Below, piece after piece: positions 52,905-61,900 of a DNA stretch of 64,000 bases. Position 1 is the stretch's first letter. The number at the start of each line of letters is the position of its first letter. This DNA comes from Cyclobacteriaceae bacterium (GTDB taxonomy: Bacteria > Bacteroidota > Bacteroidia > Cytophagales > Cyclobacteriaceae). The stretch covers positions 124,001-188,000 of the forward strand of contig JANQKF010000008.1 of the NCBI GenBank assembly GCA_028281285.1. Reading direction: 5' to 3'. The notes under the pieces were generated by a model. It was not told the origin of the DNA. It saw only the letters and a program-made list of their open reading frames with translations, and ran no database searches. Both the position numbers and the translations under genes were made by a program.

Positions 52905-55076
52905 CTACTTCTCTTCTTCCGCTGAATCTGCTTCCGGAGCAGCTTCCTCGGCTTCAGGAGCCTCCTCCTTCTTGGTCACCTTCTTCTTAGCCTTAGGCTT
53001 CTCCTCTTTCTCCTCAGTTGCTTCTTCAGCAACTTCCGCGACTGGCTCTTCTTTTTTGGCTGCAGCCTTCTTCTCGTTCGCCTTTTTCGTGTTATCCTCC
53101 ATTTGGGTCTTTAATGCAGAAAGTGCATCAAGGTCACCTAGAGTAGACACCTCCGTTTCAGCATTCACTTTGCTTACTCCACTACCTCTTCCGGAAGGCT
53201 TCTTCTTAGCAGGTCTTTCTTCCACCTTGGTATGTGTACTAGTATGTGAAAGAACAATTCGCTTATCTGCTTTCGAGAATTCGATCACCACAAAATCTAG
53301 AGTTTCCCCTACTTCTACATTAGATCCGTCTTCTTTCTTAAGGTGTTTGTTGGTAGCAATTCCATCAAGGCCGTAAGGCAATTCAAGAGAAGCACCTTTG
53401 TCGTTCTTGGAAATCACTGTACACTTATGAGATGAGCCTGGAGTGAAAACAGTCTCGAAAGTATCCCAAGGATTCTCCTCAAGTTGTTTATGTCCAAGAG
53501 CCAATCTTCTATTCTCGATATCCAGTTCAAGAACCTGTACTTCCAATTCCTCTCCCACTTTCACAAATTCAGAAGGATGCTTGATCTTCTTTGTCCATGA
53601 GAGATCGGAAACGTGAACAAGACCATCAATTCCTTCTTCCAATTCAATGAAAAGTCCGAAGTTGGTGAGGTTTCTCACAACACCGGTGTGGTTTGTACCA
53701 ACCGCATATTTGGTAAGAACATCTTGTTTAGTCCATGGGTCTTCTGTTAGCTGCTTAATGCCCAAAGACATTTTTCTTTCCTCTCTGTCGAGTGTAAGAA
53801 CAACCGCTTCAAGCTCATCGCCCACACTGATAAAATCCTGAGGATTTCTCAAGTGCTGTGACCAAGACATCTCTGATACGTGGATCAAACCTTCGACACC
53901 TGGCAATAGCTCTAAGAATGCGCCATAGTCAGCCACATTCACAATGCTACCTTTCACTTTGGAACCAACATCGATAGTTGAGTCAAGTTTCTCCCATGGG
54001 TGCTCAGTCAGCTGCTTCATACCCAATGAGATTCTTTTCTTGTCATCGTCAAAGTCGAGAACAACAACATTTACTTTCTCATCAAGCGTTAACACATCTG
54101 AAGGGTCGTTGATTCTACCCCATGAAATGTCGGTGATGTGCAATAGTCCGTCTACACCTCCCAAATCGATGAATACACCGAAGTTGGTCATATTCTTAAT
54201 AACCCCTTCAAGTACCTGACCTTTGTCAAGGTTTTCAAGGATTTCAGCTTTCTGCTTCTCAATGTCTTTCTCAATAAGGACTTTGTGAGACACAACCACA
54301 TTATCATTAGCGTAGTTAATCTTCACTACCTTAACCTCCATCTTCTTACCAACAAATACATCGAAGTCTCTGATTGGCTTGACATCAATTTGAGATCCCG
54401 GAAGGAATGATTCGATGCCGTAAATATCCACGATCAAACCACCTTTGGTTCTTCTCTTCACCATACCTTCGATGACATTGTCATTATCCAAGGCATCCTG
54501 AACAATTTCCCAAGCTCTCACAATCTTCGCCTTCCTTCTTGAAAGCACTAGTTGCCCCTGGGTGTTTTCTTGCTCTTCTATATATACTTCAACTTCATCA
54601 CCAACTTTCAAGTCAGGAGTATCCCTGAATTCGGATGCACTCACCAACCCGTCAGATTTGAAGCCAATGTTCAACACAACATCGCGATCGCTTATCGATA
54701 CGACACTACCTTTAACCACCTTCTTCTCTTCGATAGTCGTTAATGTGTCTTCATAAACTTTTGCGAGATCTTCTCTTTCCTTTTTCGAATATCCCTCACC
54801 AAACCCTTTTGTTTCAAAAGCATCCCAGTCAAAATCGCCTGGTTCGTTAGTAGTGGATTCTTTTTTCTTTGGTTTAGAAGCTTTTTTCTTTTCTTCTTTA
54901 GCTTCTACTTCTTCGGTTTCAGCTACTGCTTCAACAACTTCTTCAGTAGCTTCATCTTGTGGAGTTTCTTCCGTTTCAGCGGTCGCTTCAACAGTTTCTT
55001 CAGTGGCCACTTCTTCTACAACAGCTTCGTTTTTTACTTCTTCTGCTGCCTCGTTTGCTTTATTTTCTTCAGCCAT
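52905..55076 (-). CDS. rpsA: 30S ribosomal protein S1
   Basis: A 723-residue S1, the RNA-binding ribosomal protein that helps mRNA capture. Six S1 (OB-fold) domains can be read in tandem; clear examples start at VVKGSVVSISDRDVVLNIGF, QVLEGVIKNMTNFGVFIDLG, KVKGSIVNVADYGAFLELLP and NHTGVVRNLTNFGLFIELEE. E. coli S1 has 557 residues; here an acidic N-terminal extension of about 90 residues (Glu/Ala/Val/Thr) and a Lys/Glu/Ala-rich C-terminal tail of about 90 residues are added. Bacteroidota lack strong Shine-Dalgarno use, so S1 may be specially important. The start MAEEN was chosen; an in-frame ATG 48 nt upstream lies within the leader hairpin. Confidence 0.95.
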   Translation of the reverse strand: MAEENKANEAAEEVKNEAVVEEVATEETVEATAETEETPQDEATEEVVEAVAETEEVEAKEEKKKASKPKKKESTTNEPGDFDWDAFETKGFGEGYSKKEREDLAKVYEDTLTTIEEKKVVKGSVVSISDRDVVLNIGFKSDGLVSASEFRDTPDLKVGDEVEVYIEEQENTQGQLVLSRRKAKIVRAWEIVQDALDNDNVIEGMVKRRTKGGLIVDIYGIESFLPGSQIDVKPIRDFDVFVGKKMEVKVVKINYANDNVVVSHKVLIEKDIEKQKAEILENLDKGQVLEGVIKNMTNFGVFIDLGGVDGLLHITDISWGRINDPSDVLTLDEKVNVVVLDFDDDKKRISLGMKQLTEHPWEKLDSTIDVGSKVKGSIVNVADYGAFLELLPGVEGLIHVSEMSWSQHLRNPQDFISVGDELEAVVLTLDREERKMSLGIKQLTEDPWTKQDVLTKYAVGTNHTGVVRNLTNFGLFIELEEGIDGLVHVSDLSWTKKIKHPSEFVKVGEELEVQVLELDIENRRLALGHKQLEENPWDTFETVFTPGSSHKCTVISKNDKGASLELPYGLDGIATNKHLKKEDGSNVEVGETLDFVVIEFSKADKRIVLSHTSTHTKVEERPAKKKPSGRGSGVSKVNAETEVSTLGDLDALSALKTQMEDNTKKANEKKAAAKKEEPVAEVAEEATEEKEEKPKAKKKVTKKEEAPEAEEAAPEADSAEEEK

Positions 55077-55082
55077 AACAAT

Positions 55083-55122
55083 AAAAAAGCCCTGGATCAA
55101 TACTCCATCCGGCTTCCAGAGC
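55083..55122 (-). promoter_or_regulatory. Terminator-like hairpin in the rpsA leader
   Basis: On the minus strand GCTCTGG and CCAGGGC (one wobble pair) form a 7-bp stem around a 20-nt loop and are directly followed by TTTTTT, 6 nt before the rpsA ATG. The shape is that of a transcription attenuator or a site for S1 autoregulation. Confidence 0.5.
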
Positions 55123-55196
55123 ATGAACCGGTGGATTTTAAGTGTTTTTAGTTCCTTTTGAAAAAATCAAAAGTCCGCCTCACTCGAAACGGACTG

Positions 55197-55204
55197 CAAA
55201 GGTA
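55197..55204 (-). promoter_or_regulatory. Putative -7 promoter element of rpsA
   Basis: The minus strand reads TACCTTTG, an exact fit to TAnnTTTG, about 120 nt before the rpsA ATG. The -33 region is AT-rich without a clean TTTG. Just downstream the leader can form a further stem AGTCCG / CGGACT. Confidence 0.6.
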
Positions 55205-55270
55205 GAAAAAGAATTTTAATTAACATTCTATTCTCTCAAAATAGAATGGAGTAAAGTGAATGTCAGTTAC

Positions 55271-55687
55271 TTACCATCTGAAATCTCTTTCTTCTCCTAT
55301 CAACGTATTTTCCAGGTAGAGAGAACTCCGTACATAAGCACAAACAACAAGATCTATACCTTTAGGTAAGTCGGACTTGGCCAATTCGAAGGCACCACTG
55401 AATTCACCACTGCCCACTTCAATTTCTTCAACGACCGGCTCAGATTCACCGCTTCGGAACCACATAAATCCGTAGGTAGTTGGGTGTCCTTCTTTTGCTT
55501 TAAGAATTTCTGCTTTGAAGGTAACCTCACTGGAGGTGATTTCAGGTTGATCAGTACGTATCTCGAATGCTTCATCAAAGGTTTCCGGAAGATTCGCCAA
55601 TGGGTCGGTATCGGCTTCTTGACATGCACTAACGGCCACTATCATTGCCAGACTTAAAAGTAGAGCTGTATTCTTAATTAGTTTCAT
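55271..55687 (-). CDS. Putative lipoprotein of unknown function
   Basis: A 138-residue protein with a lipoprotein signal (LAMIVAVSAC, Cys22), followed by an acidic stretch (QEADTDPLANLPETFDEAF) and a compact fold of predicted beta strands (ITSSEVTFKAEILKAKEG, then TTYGFMWFRSGE and VCAYVRSS). The YGF.W...g pattern with a later strand resembles Ig-like/Fibronectin-type lipoproteins of Bacteroidota, but no firm family can be given. It is between rpsA and the HNH gene on the same strand and is probably monocistronic. Confidence 0.65.
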   Translation of the reverse strand: MKLIKNTALLLSLAMIVAVSACQEADTDPLANLPETFDEAFEIRTDQPEITSSEVTFKAEILKAKEGHPTTYGFMWFRSGESEPVVEEIEVGSGEFSGAFELAKSDLPKGIDLVVCAYVRSSLYLENTLIGEERDFRW

Positions 55688-55765
55688 CGCTTTGGTTTAA
55701 ATTAAAAATAGAAAGAGTGCCATTATCTAAACAATAAACGCGCCAAAGACCTGTATTCCAGAGAA

Positions 55766-56263
55766 TTAATTTACCCGGAGATATTGCAGCCACTCATCTG
55801 AGGTGAAACCCGAGAAATTCTTAATAAAAACCACATACGAAGGCTTATAAGGTTTGACTTTTAATTCCATATCGGCTTCTTCCGGGGTTAGATTACCTTT
55901 AACGGAATTACATTTCTTACAAGCTGTTACCAGATTAGTCCAATGAGATTGACCTCCTCGTGATTTAGGCATGACATGGTCAAGTGTCAAGTCCTTGGTT
56001 ACTCCGCAATACTGACATTCAAATTGATCTCTTTTGAAAACGTTCTGTCTACTGAGCATTACACTCTTGAAGGGGATATAGACATATTTCTGAAGACGTA
56101 TGACTGATGGCATAGGGTAATTTTGATTCACCGTACGGATAGATCGCTTGGCATCTTCATGAACCAGCTCTGCTTTTTCGAGATACATTAAGAGAAATGC
56201 GCGCTCAGCTGAAGTCACTGTCAATGGACTGTAATCCTGATTCAGCACGAGCACTCTTCTCAT
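55766..56263 (-). CDS. HNH endonuclease family protein
   Basis: A 165-residue HNH protein. The zinc-binding and catalytic part reads CQYCGVTKDLTLDHVMPKSR, with TACKKCNSVKGN further on, giving the two CxxC pairs and the DH motif. The N-terminal half (MRRVLVLNQDYSPLTVTSAE) is typical of the chromosomal HNH family widely conserved in Bacteroidota, Cyanobacteria and Actinobacteria, which is not a homing enzyme or a known restriction system. The physiological role is unknown. It is 1 nt downstream of the NlpC/P60 gene, the end of a five-gene operon. Confidence 0.93.
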   Translation of the reverse strand: MRRVLVLNQDYSPLTVTSAERAFLLMYLEKAELVHEDAKRSIRTVNQNYPMPSVIRLQKYVYIPFKSVMLSRQNVFKRDQFECQYCGVTKDLTLDHVMPKSRGGQSHWTNLVTACKKCNSVKGNLTPEEADMELKVKPYKPSYVVFIKNFSGFTSDEWLQYLRVN

Positions 56264-56264
56264 C

Positions 56265-57056
56265 TCAGGCTTCTCTTAATATTCGTTTGAGTTTAAAAAG
56301 TGTATGCGTGTAGGTATTCTGATCCTCTGCAAATATCCCTTTAGAATCTAGTTTATCGATTCGCACCTTGCCCGAAGCATGTATGATTTGTTCGTCTTTC
56401 AACACAATACCGACATGATTCATTTTACCTTCTTTATTTGTGAAAAATGCTAAATCACCGGGAATGGCACCTTCAAGAGTAATCTCGTTCCCTTGCAAAA
56501 TCTGTTCGCTTGAATCTCTTTTAAGCTGGTATCCCGCTACTTTAAACACCTGCTGAGTAAACCCGGAACAGTCTATTCCGAAGGGTGTCTTCCCACCCCA
56601 GAGGTAGGGGGTATTAAGATACTTCTTTGCCAAATTCATCAGTTGCTCAGCACCCCAACGTTGGTGCAAACTCTTGGCCTCTCCTGTGAATGCCAGTTGT
56701 TCTTCCATTTCAAAAAGAGGGTTTGTCAGCAATGGAAGAATGGCTCCAATTGTGATGTGGATCACATTCTTTTTAAAAAGTATTCTGGAAGTTAGGTCCG
56801 TGCAAATCTTATATTCCGTATTGCATAGTTGATTATAGTATTCTTTGGAAATACTATAATGTTGCTTTAAGTCTATCCATCCTTGGTAGCCATCAAAAGT
56901 ATTTTCAATATGTACCCACTTGTTGCTTTCATCTTTCTGGATTACTGAATAGTGCTCCCCAAAAAGGAGCTGTGAAGTCATCTCAGATCGGTCGTCTCCT
57001 TCTGCCCGCATTGGGATGTTACTCAACCTACAAATACCGTAATCAATAAAACTCAT
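56265..57056 (-). CDS. NlpC/P60 family (C40) peptidase with SH3-type domain
   Basis: A 263-residue protein with an N-terminal bacterial SH3-like part (SQLLFGEHYSVIQKDESNKW, then YQGWIDLKQHY) and a C-terminal NlpC/P60 domain. The catalytic Cys is in FGIDCSGFTQQVF, His in MNHVGIVLKD, and the third residue follows in IIHASGKVRID. Such enzymes cut cell-wall stem peptides (gamma-D-glutamyl-diamino acid bonds), perhaps in muropeptide recycling because no signal peptide is visible. Its ATG overlaps the smpB stop by one base (TGATG). Confidence 0.92.
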   Translation of the reverse strand: MSFIDYGICRLSNIPMRAEGDDRSEMTSQLLFGEHYSVIQKDESNKWVHIENTFDGYQGWIDLKQHYSISKEYYNQLCNTEYKICTDLTSRILFKKNVIHITIGAILPLLTNPLFEMEEQLAFTGEAKSLHQRWGAEQLMNLAKKYLNTPYLWGGKTPFGIDCSGFTQQVFKVAGYQLKRDSSEQILQGNEITLEGAIPGDLAFFTNKEGKMNHVGIVLKDEQIIHASGKVRIDKLDSKGIFAEDQNTYTHTLFKLKRILREA

Positions 57057-57523
57057 CAGTATCCTGCTCTATCTATCTCTCGTTTTGTATCCTTTTCCTT
57101 TAAATTAGCGCGTTTGTCATGGAGCTTTTTGCCACGACCTAAAGCAATTTCAAGCTTGGCAAACCCTCTGTCATTAATGAAGAGCCTTGTCGGGATTATC
57201 GTTAGCCCTTTTTCCTGACTCTTTGACTCAAGTTTTGAGAGTTCGGTTTTCTGCAACAGCAACTTTCTTTCTCTATCGCTCACGTGATTATAGTGAGAGC
57301 CTTGATCATAAGGAGAGATATGCATTTGCTTCACAAACAATTCTCCCGCTCTGAAAAAACAGAATGCATCTTGCATATTGACCTTACCCTCACGAATTGA
57401 TTTGATTTCCGTCCCCTGTAGTTGCATACCCGCCACATACCTATCCAACAATTCAAACTCAAATCTGGCTTTTCTATTGTTGATATTTACTGTATTAGAA
57501 AACCGATTCTTATCCTTCGCCAT
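57056..57523 (-). CDS. smpB: SsrA-binding protein
   Basis: A 155-residue SmpB, partner of tmRNA in rescue of stalled ribosomes. Diagnostic parts are NRKARFEFELLDRYVAGMQL, GTEIKSIREGKVNMQDAF, SPYDQGSHYNHVSDRERKLL and the basic C-terminal tail KRANLKEKDTKREIDRAGY, which enters the mRNA channel. The position in a tsaD-thioesterase-smpB-NlpC group is compact, with 0-1 nt spacing on either side. Confidence 0.98.
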   Translation of the reverse strand: MAKDKNRFSNTVNINNRKARFEFELLDRYVAGMQLQGTEIKSIREGKVNMQDAFCFFRAGELFVKQMHISPYDQGSHYNHVSDRERKLLLQKTELSKLESKSQEKGLTIIPTRLFINDRGFAKLEIALGRGKKLHDKRANLKEKDTKREIDRAGY

Positions 57524-57919
57524 CTATCTTTCTAAGCTAGTAAAAATTTGATTGATCTTGTCCTTGCTCAAAATTTTCTGTCCCGTTGATCCGGTTGCTA
57601 TTATGCGTTGATTCACATTTACTTGAATATCACAGATCACCTCATTTTTTTTCAAGCTCTTGAATGTCGCAATTACTTTGACATTTTCTCCAAGAAATGC
57701 CGGGGCATGATGATCAATAGTTAGAAAAGTGCCAACCCCTTCTTCATCTTCTTCCAACATATCTATGACGAACAACCTGGACGACCACTCCATTTCCCTT
57801 CCCAGCGTAAAAGTGCTACATACCTTATGTAAGGTGCCGGTTCTGAACGTGGCAAAATCCTGGTCGGTGACGATGAAGCTAGTCTTCTTCTGATCTCCCG
57901 GCTTAAATAAATCCTTCAT
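57524..57919 (-). CDS. Hotdog-fold thioesterase-like protein
   Basis: A 131-residue protein with a hotdog fold pattern: ATFRTGTLHKVCSTFTLGR, a central EMEWSSRLFVIDML helix region, and the strands VGTFLTIDHHAPAFLGENV and VKVIATFKSLKKNEVICDIQVNVN. The tri-element TIDHHAPAFLGENV is very like the FlK/thioesterase family (Thr..His..Ala..pG). It may hydrolyse an acyl-CoA; the substrate is not known. The ATG was chosen over a TTG 6 nt upstream that overlaps tsaD. It lies between tsaD and smpB with almost no spacers. Confidence 0.85.
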   Translation of the reverse strand: MKDLFKPGDQKKTSFIVTDQDFATFRTGTLHKVCSTFTLGREMEWSSRLFVIDMLEEDEEGVGTFLTIDHHAPAFLGENVKVIATFKSLKKNEVICDIQVNVNQRIIATGSTGQKILSKDKINQIFTSLER

Positions 57920-57921
57920 AG

Positions 57922-58935
57922 TCAAAACTTCATTCTTGGTAGTGCACTCACTTCCTGCCCCACAAATTCTTGTGCCAAGAACTTGTAATAAGCGGCCATT
58001 GCTATCATTCCTGCATTGTCAGTGCAATATTCAAATGCCGGGATGTAGACTGTCCAACCCTCCTTTTCAGATAGTCGGTTCAATTCGCTTCTCAATCCTT
58101 TATTGGCTGAAACTCCCCCGGCAATAGCAATTCGATCGATTTTATAATGATCGGCTGCTTTTTTGAGCTTATCCATCAACATTGCTATCAAGGTTGACTG
58201 AATACTAGCACAAATGTCTGGCAGATTCTCTGTTATAAAATTATCATTCTCCTTTAGCCGATCTTTTAAGAAATAAAGAATAGCCGTTTTTATACCGCTG
58301 AAAGAATAATCGAATTCTGGCATTTCCGTAGACGGAAACGTGTATTTTTTCGGGTCTCCTGTTGATGCATACTTATCAATCATTGGTCCTCCCGGGTATC
58401 CTAACCCTAATAACTTCGCTGATTTATCAAAGGCTTCTCCCACGGCATCGTCCTTGGTTTCTCCAACGATCTCCATGTCCAAATATGACTTTACCATCAC
58501 AATTTGGGTGTGTCCCCCGCTCACCGTCAAACATAAAAATGGAAATTTAGGCTTGGGTTGATCAATAAAATGTGCCAGAATATGAGCTTGCATATGGTTG
58601 ACTTCAATCAACGGAATATCAAGAGCCAATGCCATTGATTTTGCAAATGACGTTCCCACGAGCAAGGCCCCCATCAGGCCCGGACCTCTGGTGAAAGCAA
58701 TTGCGGAAAGGTCTTCCTTATTTATGGCCGAATTTTTGAGTGCTTCACTAACAACTGGAACGATATTTTGTTGGTGTGCTCGAGATGCCAATTCAGGCAC
58801 GACTCCACCATAATTTTCGTGCACAGATTGCGTTGAGATGATATTATTAAGTATTTTGCCGTTATGGACAATAGCGGCAGAAGTTTCATCGCAGGATGAT
58901 TCTATAGCCAATATTTTGATTTCGGAGGTGGGCAT
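57922..58935 (-). CDS. tsaD: tRNA N6-adenosine threonylcarbamoyltransferase
   Basis: A 337-residue TsaD that, with TsaB and TsaE, makes the t6A37 modification in ANN-decoding tRNAs. The N-terminus ILAIESSCDETSAAIV, the metal-binding HMQAH (in EVNHMQAHILAHF), the nucleotide-binding AIAGGVSANKGLRSEL and the C-terminal CTDNAGMIAMAAYYKF are all diagnostic. The ATG overlaps the TTG start of the divergent tamB by one base. It leads the minus-strand operon to HNH. Confidence 0.98.
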   Translation of the reverse strand: MPTSEIKILAIESSCDETSAAIVHNGKILNNIISTQSVHENYGGVVPELASRAHQQNIVPVVSEALKNSAINKEDLSAIAFTRGPGLMGALLVGTSFAKSMALALDIPLIEVNHMQAHILAHFIDQPKPKFPFLCLTVSGGHTQIVMVKSYLDMEIVGETKDDAVGEAFDKSAKLLGLGYPGGPMIDKYASTGDPKKYTFPSTEMPEFDYSFSGIKTAILYFLKDRLKENDNFITENLPDICASIQSTLIAMLMDKLKKAADHYKIDRIAIAGGVSANKGLRSELNRLSEKEGWTVYIPAFEYCTDNAGMIAMAAYYKFLAQEFVGQEVSALPRMKF

Positions 58936-61900
58936 TGAGTGAGAAAAAATTAAGATCGCAAGTTATTAAAAAACGTATTGTCAAATCAATACTATGGGTC
59001 TTACTCACTCCCTTAATTTTACTCACCCTGGCAATCGGACTCATCCATCTCCCTCCTGTCCAGAATTACATTGTTGATGAAATCACTCAATATCTAACCG
59101 AAGGTACAGGCTATACGACAGACATTGAGTATGCCAATATTCGCTGGTTCAACAGTGTTGTTTTTGATGGTACCGTGATCCATGACAATGACAGCACTAA
59201 AATGATCGCCATCGATGAATTGGTCATTTCCTTCAAACTGAGATCCTTAATTGGGAAAAAAGATATAGAAATCAATGAGGCCTGGTTAAAAGGCGCAGAG
59301 GTAAACCTAAGAAAGGCCGACAGCATTGGGCTCAATATTGACGAATGGGTATACAACATCACAAAATTGACCGCACCTGAAAACCCGACTCCCGGAGAGC
59401 CGGGCTCCTTCGAAATTGACAAGGTGACGCTCCTTGATTCGGAATTCAGTCTGTCTGACATCAGAAGAGACAGCATTTCGGAAGGCTTCGACTACAATCA
59501 CTTCCGGGTTCAAAACCTGAATGCTGACTTACTTAATCTCAAAGCCATTAGAGACACTTTTCAAATAGATGTTCAATACCTGACCACACAGGACCAAAAG
59601 ACAGGCTTACTCATCCATGACTTGAGCACCTTTTTCCAAATTTCTCAGAAAGGTATGGCATTCTACGATCTCGATTTTCAATTCGGCAAAAGCCGGATCA
59701 GAGATTCAGTTGTCTTTCGACATAATAAACCTTCCGACATGGGCTATTTTGTGGATAGTGTGGATATAAGTGCCAATTTTGAGCAATCCATCGTTCACAC
59801 AGACGAACTCGGGCTTTTTGCTCCTGAACTCAAAGAGCTGAATGAGTCGGTGGAGCTTTCAGGATATTTCAAGGGAAATGTCCGAAGGTTCTATTCTAAT
59901 GACTTTGCTCTGAAGTTTTCAGAAAACACCAAATTGTCCGGAGCAATGGAATTGGATGGACTTCCAAATATTGACCAAACGATATTTGTAATAGACCTTG
60001 AAAATTCTTCTCTCAAAACGTCCGACTTCGAAGAGTATTTGCCGAAGAACGCGTTCGAGATTAGCGATAAACTTGGTCAAATTTCACTTAGTGGCAACTT
60101 TGATGGCTTCCTTAGCAATTTTGTGGCAAATGGTGATTTCGAGACAGAAATAGGGGATTTTAGTTCCAACACTCTCATTAGTACAGGAGAAGGTGTGTCG
60201 TCTTATGAGGGTGGACTCACCCTAAATGATTTTGACCTTGGCTATTTCACTGGGGATAGTATTTTTCAAAGGATTGACATGAACGGAACCGTTAAGGGTT
60301 CTGGGTTTACCCTTGAGGAAGCAGATTTTCTCTTGAACGCGACCATCTCTGAAGTTGGAATCAACGGATATGACTACAACAATATTGTTGTTACCGATGG
60401 CAGATTAGCGCAATCCTTCTTCAATGGAGATCTGGAGGTTGATGATGACAATTTCATATTGAAGGCCAAAGGATCCGTGGATTTAAGGGATCGTAGAAAC
60501 CTATTCAATATTGACGGAAGAATTCAACGCGCCAAGCTTGATTCATTAAAGCTCACCTCTGCAGATGTATTATTAGCATCAGAGTTTAAGATGGATTTTA
60601 CAGGAATCAAGCTGGACAGCATCAATGGCGAGATCGATCTCCAAGATACTTACCTTAAATACTATTCACAGGACATTTTGATGGACTCACTATTTTTCTC
60701 GGCTCAACGCAATGGAAGTGAGCGCCAGGTGGAATTTGAGTCCAACTACTTCGATATTCGGATGGATGGCAACTTCGAGTTCACATCACTGTTGGATGAG
60801 CTAAAGAGTGTGAATGAGCAGTATAGGCTAATATTCTCGAGTCAAATGGGTGAGATGGACGCATTTCTGGCAAATCTTGATGACCCTACAACATTTGACC
60901 TGACCTACAATATAGACCTACCTGATATCACGCCTATCATTCATCTATTTGACACCGCAATTTATGTATCTCCGAATGCGCAGATCACGGGCAGATTTTC
61001 AAGTGATTCCAAAGAAGACTTCGTGCTTGATGCGCAGATAGACTCTATGCGTTATGCCAACATAAATTTCATCGGCAATGAAATATACATTAATGCTCAG
61101 AACCTGAGAGATAGTGTGGATGTACTTACTCAGGGGTATTTGTATTCCAAAAAGCAAGTCTATGCGAATACCTCAGAGACTGAATCACTTACTGCGGAAG
61201 CCGTTTGGGATGGAAAGCATGTTGACATTCGCCAAACCATAGGCCAGGAAAGCAGTGGCAACTATGCTGAAATTGGGGCAAATATTGACTTTTTCCCAGA
61301 CCGAACTGAGTTGACATTCGAACCTTCAATTCTTCTTGCTTTAGACCAAACCTGGCATATTTCTGAAGACAACATTGTGGTCTTTGGAGAAAAGAGGATT
61401 GACATTGAAAATCTCAACATTTACAATGAAGACCAATCTGTCAATTTTGAAGGCGAAGTATCGGTATTGAAGGATAGCGCAAAAACATTACAAATTGTAT
61501 TTGAAGATGTTGGAGTTGAAAACATCAATACAATTACCAATAAAGAATACTCCGGGAAAATCAACGGCCGACTGAGTGCACAAGACCTTTATTACAATCC
61601 ACTCATTTTTGGTGAATTGGGAATTGATGAATTAAAAGTCGATGACTTTTTAGTTGGTGATGTCGATGGCTCATTACTCTGGAACGACCGGAATAAGCTC
61701 TTCGATCTTAAATTCGAAGTCACTAGAAACAATCGTAACATCATATCACTCCGGGGAGATTTCTATCCTTCAAAAAGGGCAGAACAACTTGATCTTACCT
61801 TGAAGCTGGACGATGCAAACCTGAATATTGCCGAGCCATACATCGAAGATTATTTTACTCAAATTGCGGGTACGGTTCAGGGAGAAATTGCCATTACTGG

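Noticed and set aside
54853..55161. Plus-strand Ser/Ala-rich frame opposite the start of rpsA
   Set aside because: It is the mirror of the Glu/Ala-rich N-terminal extension of S1 and has no independent support.
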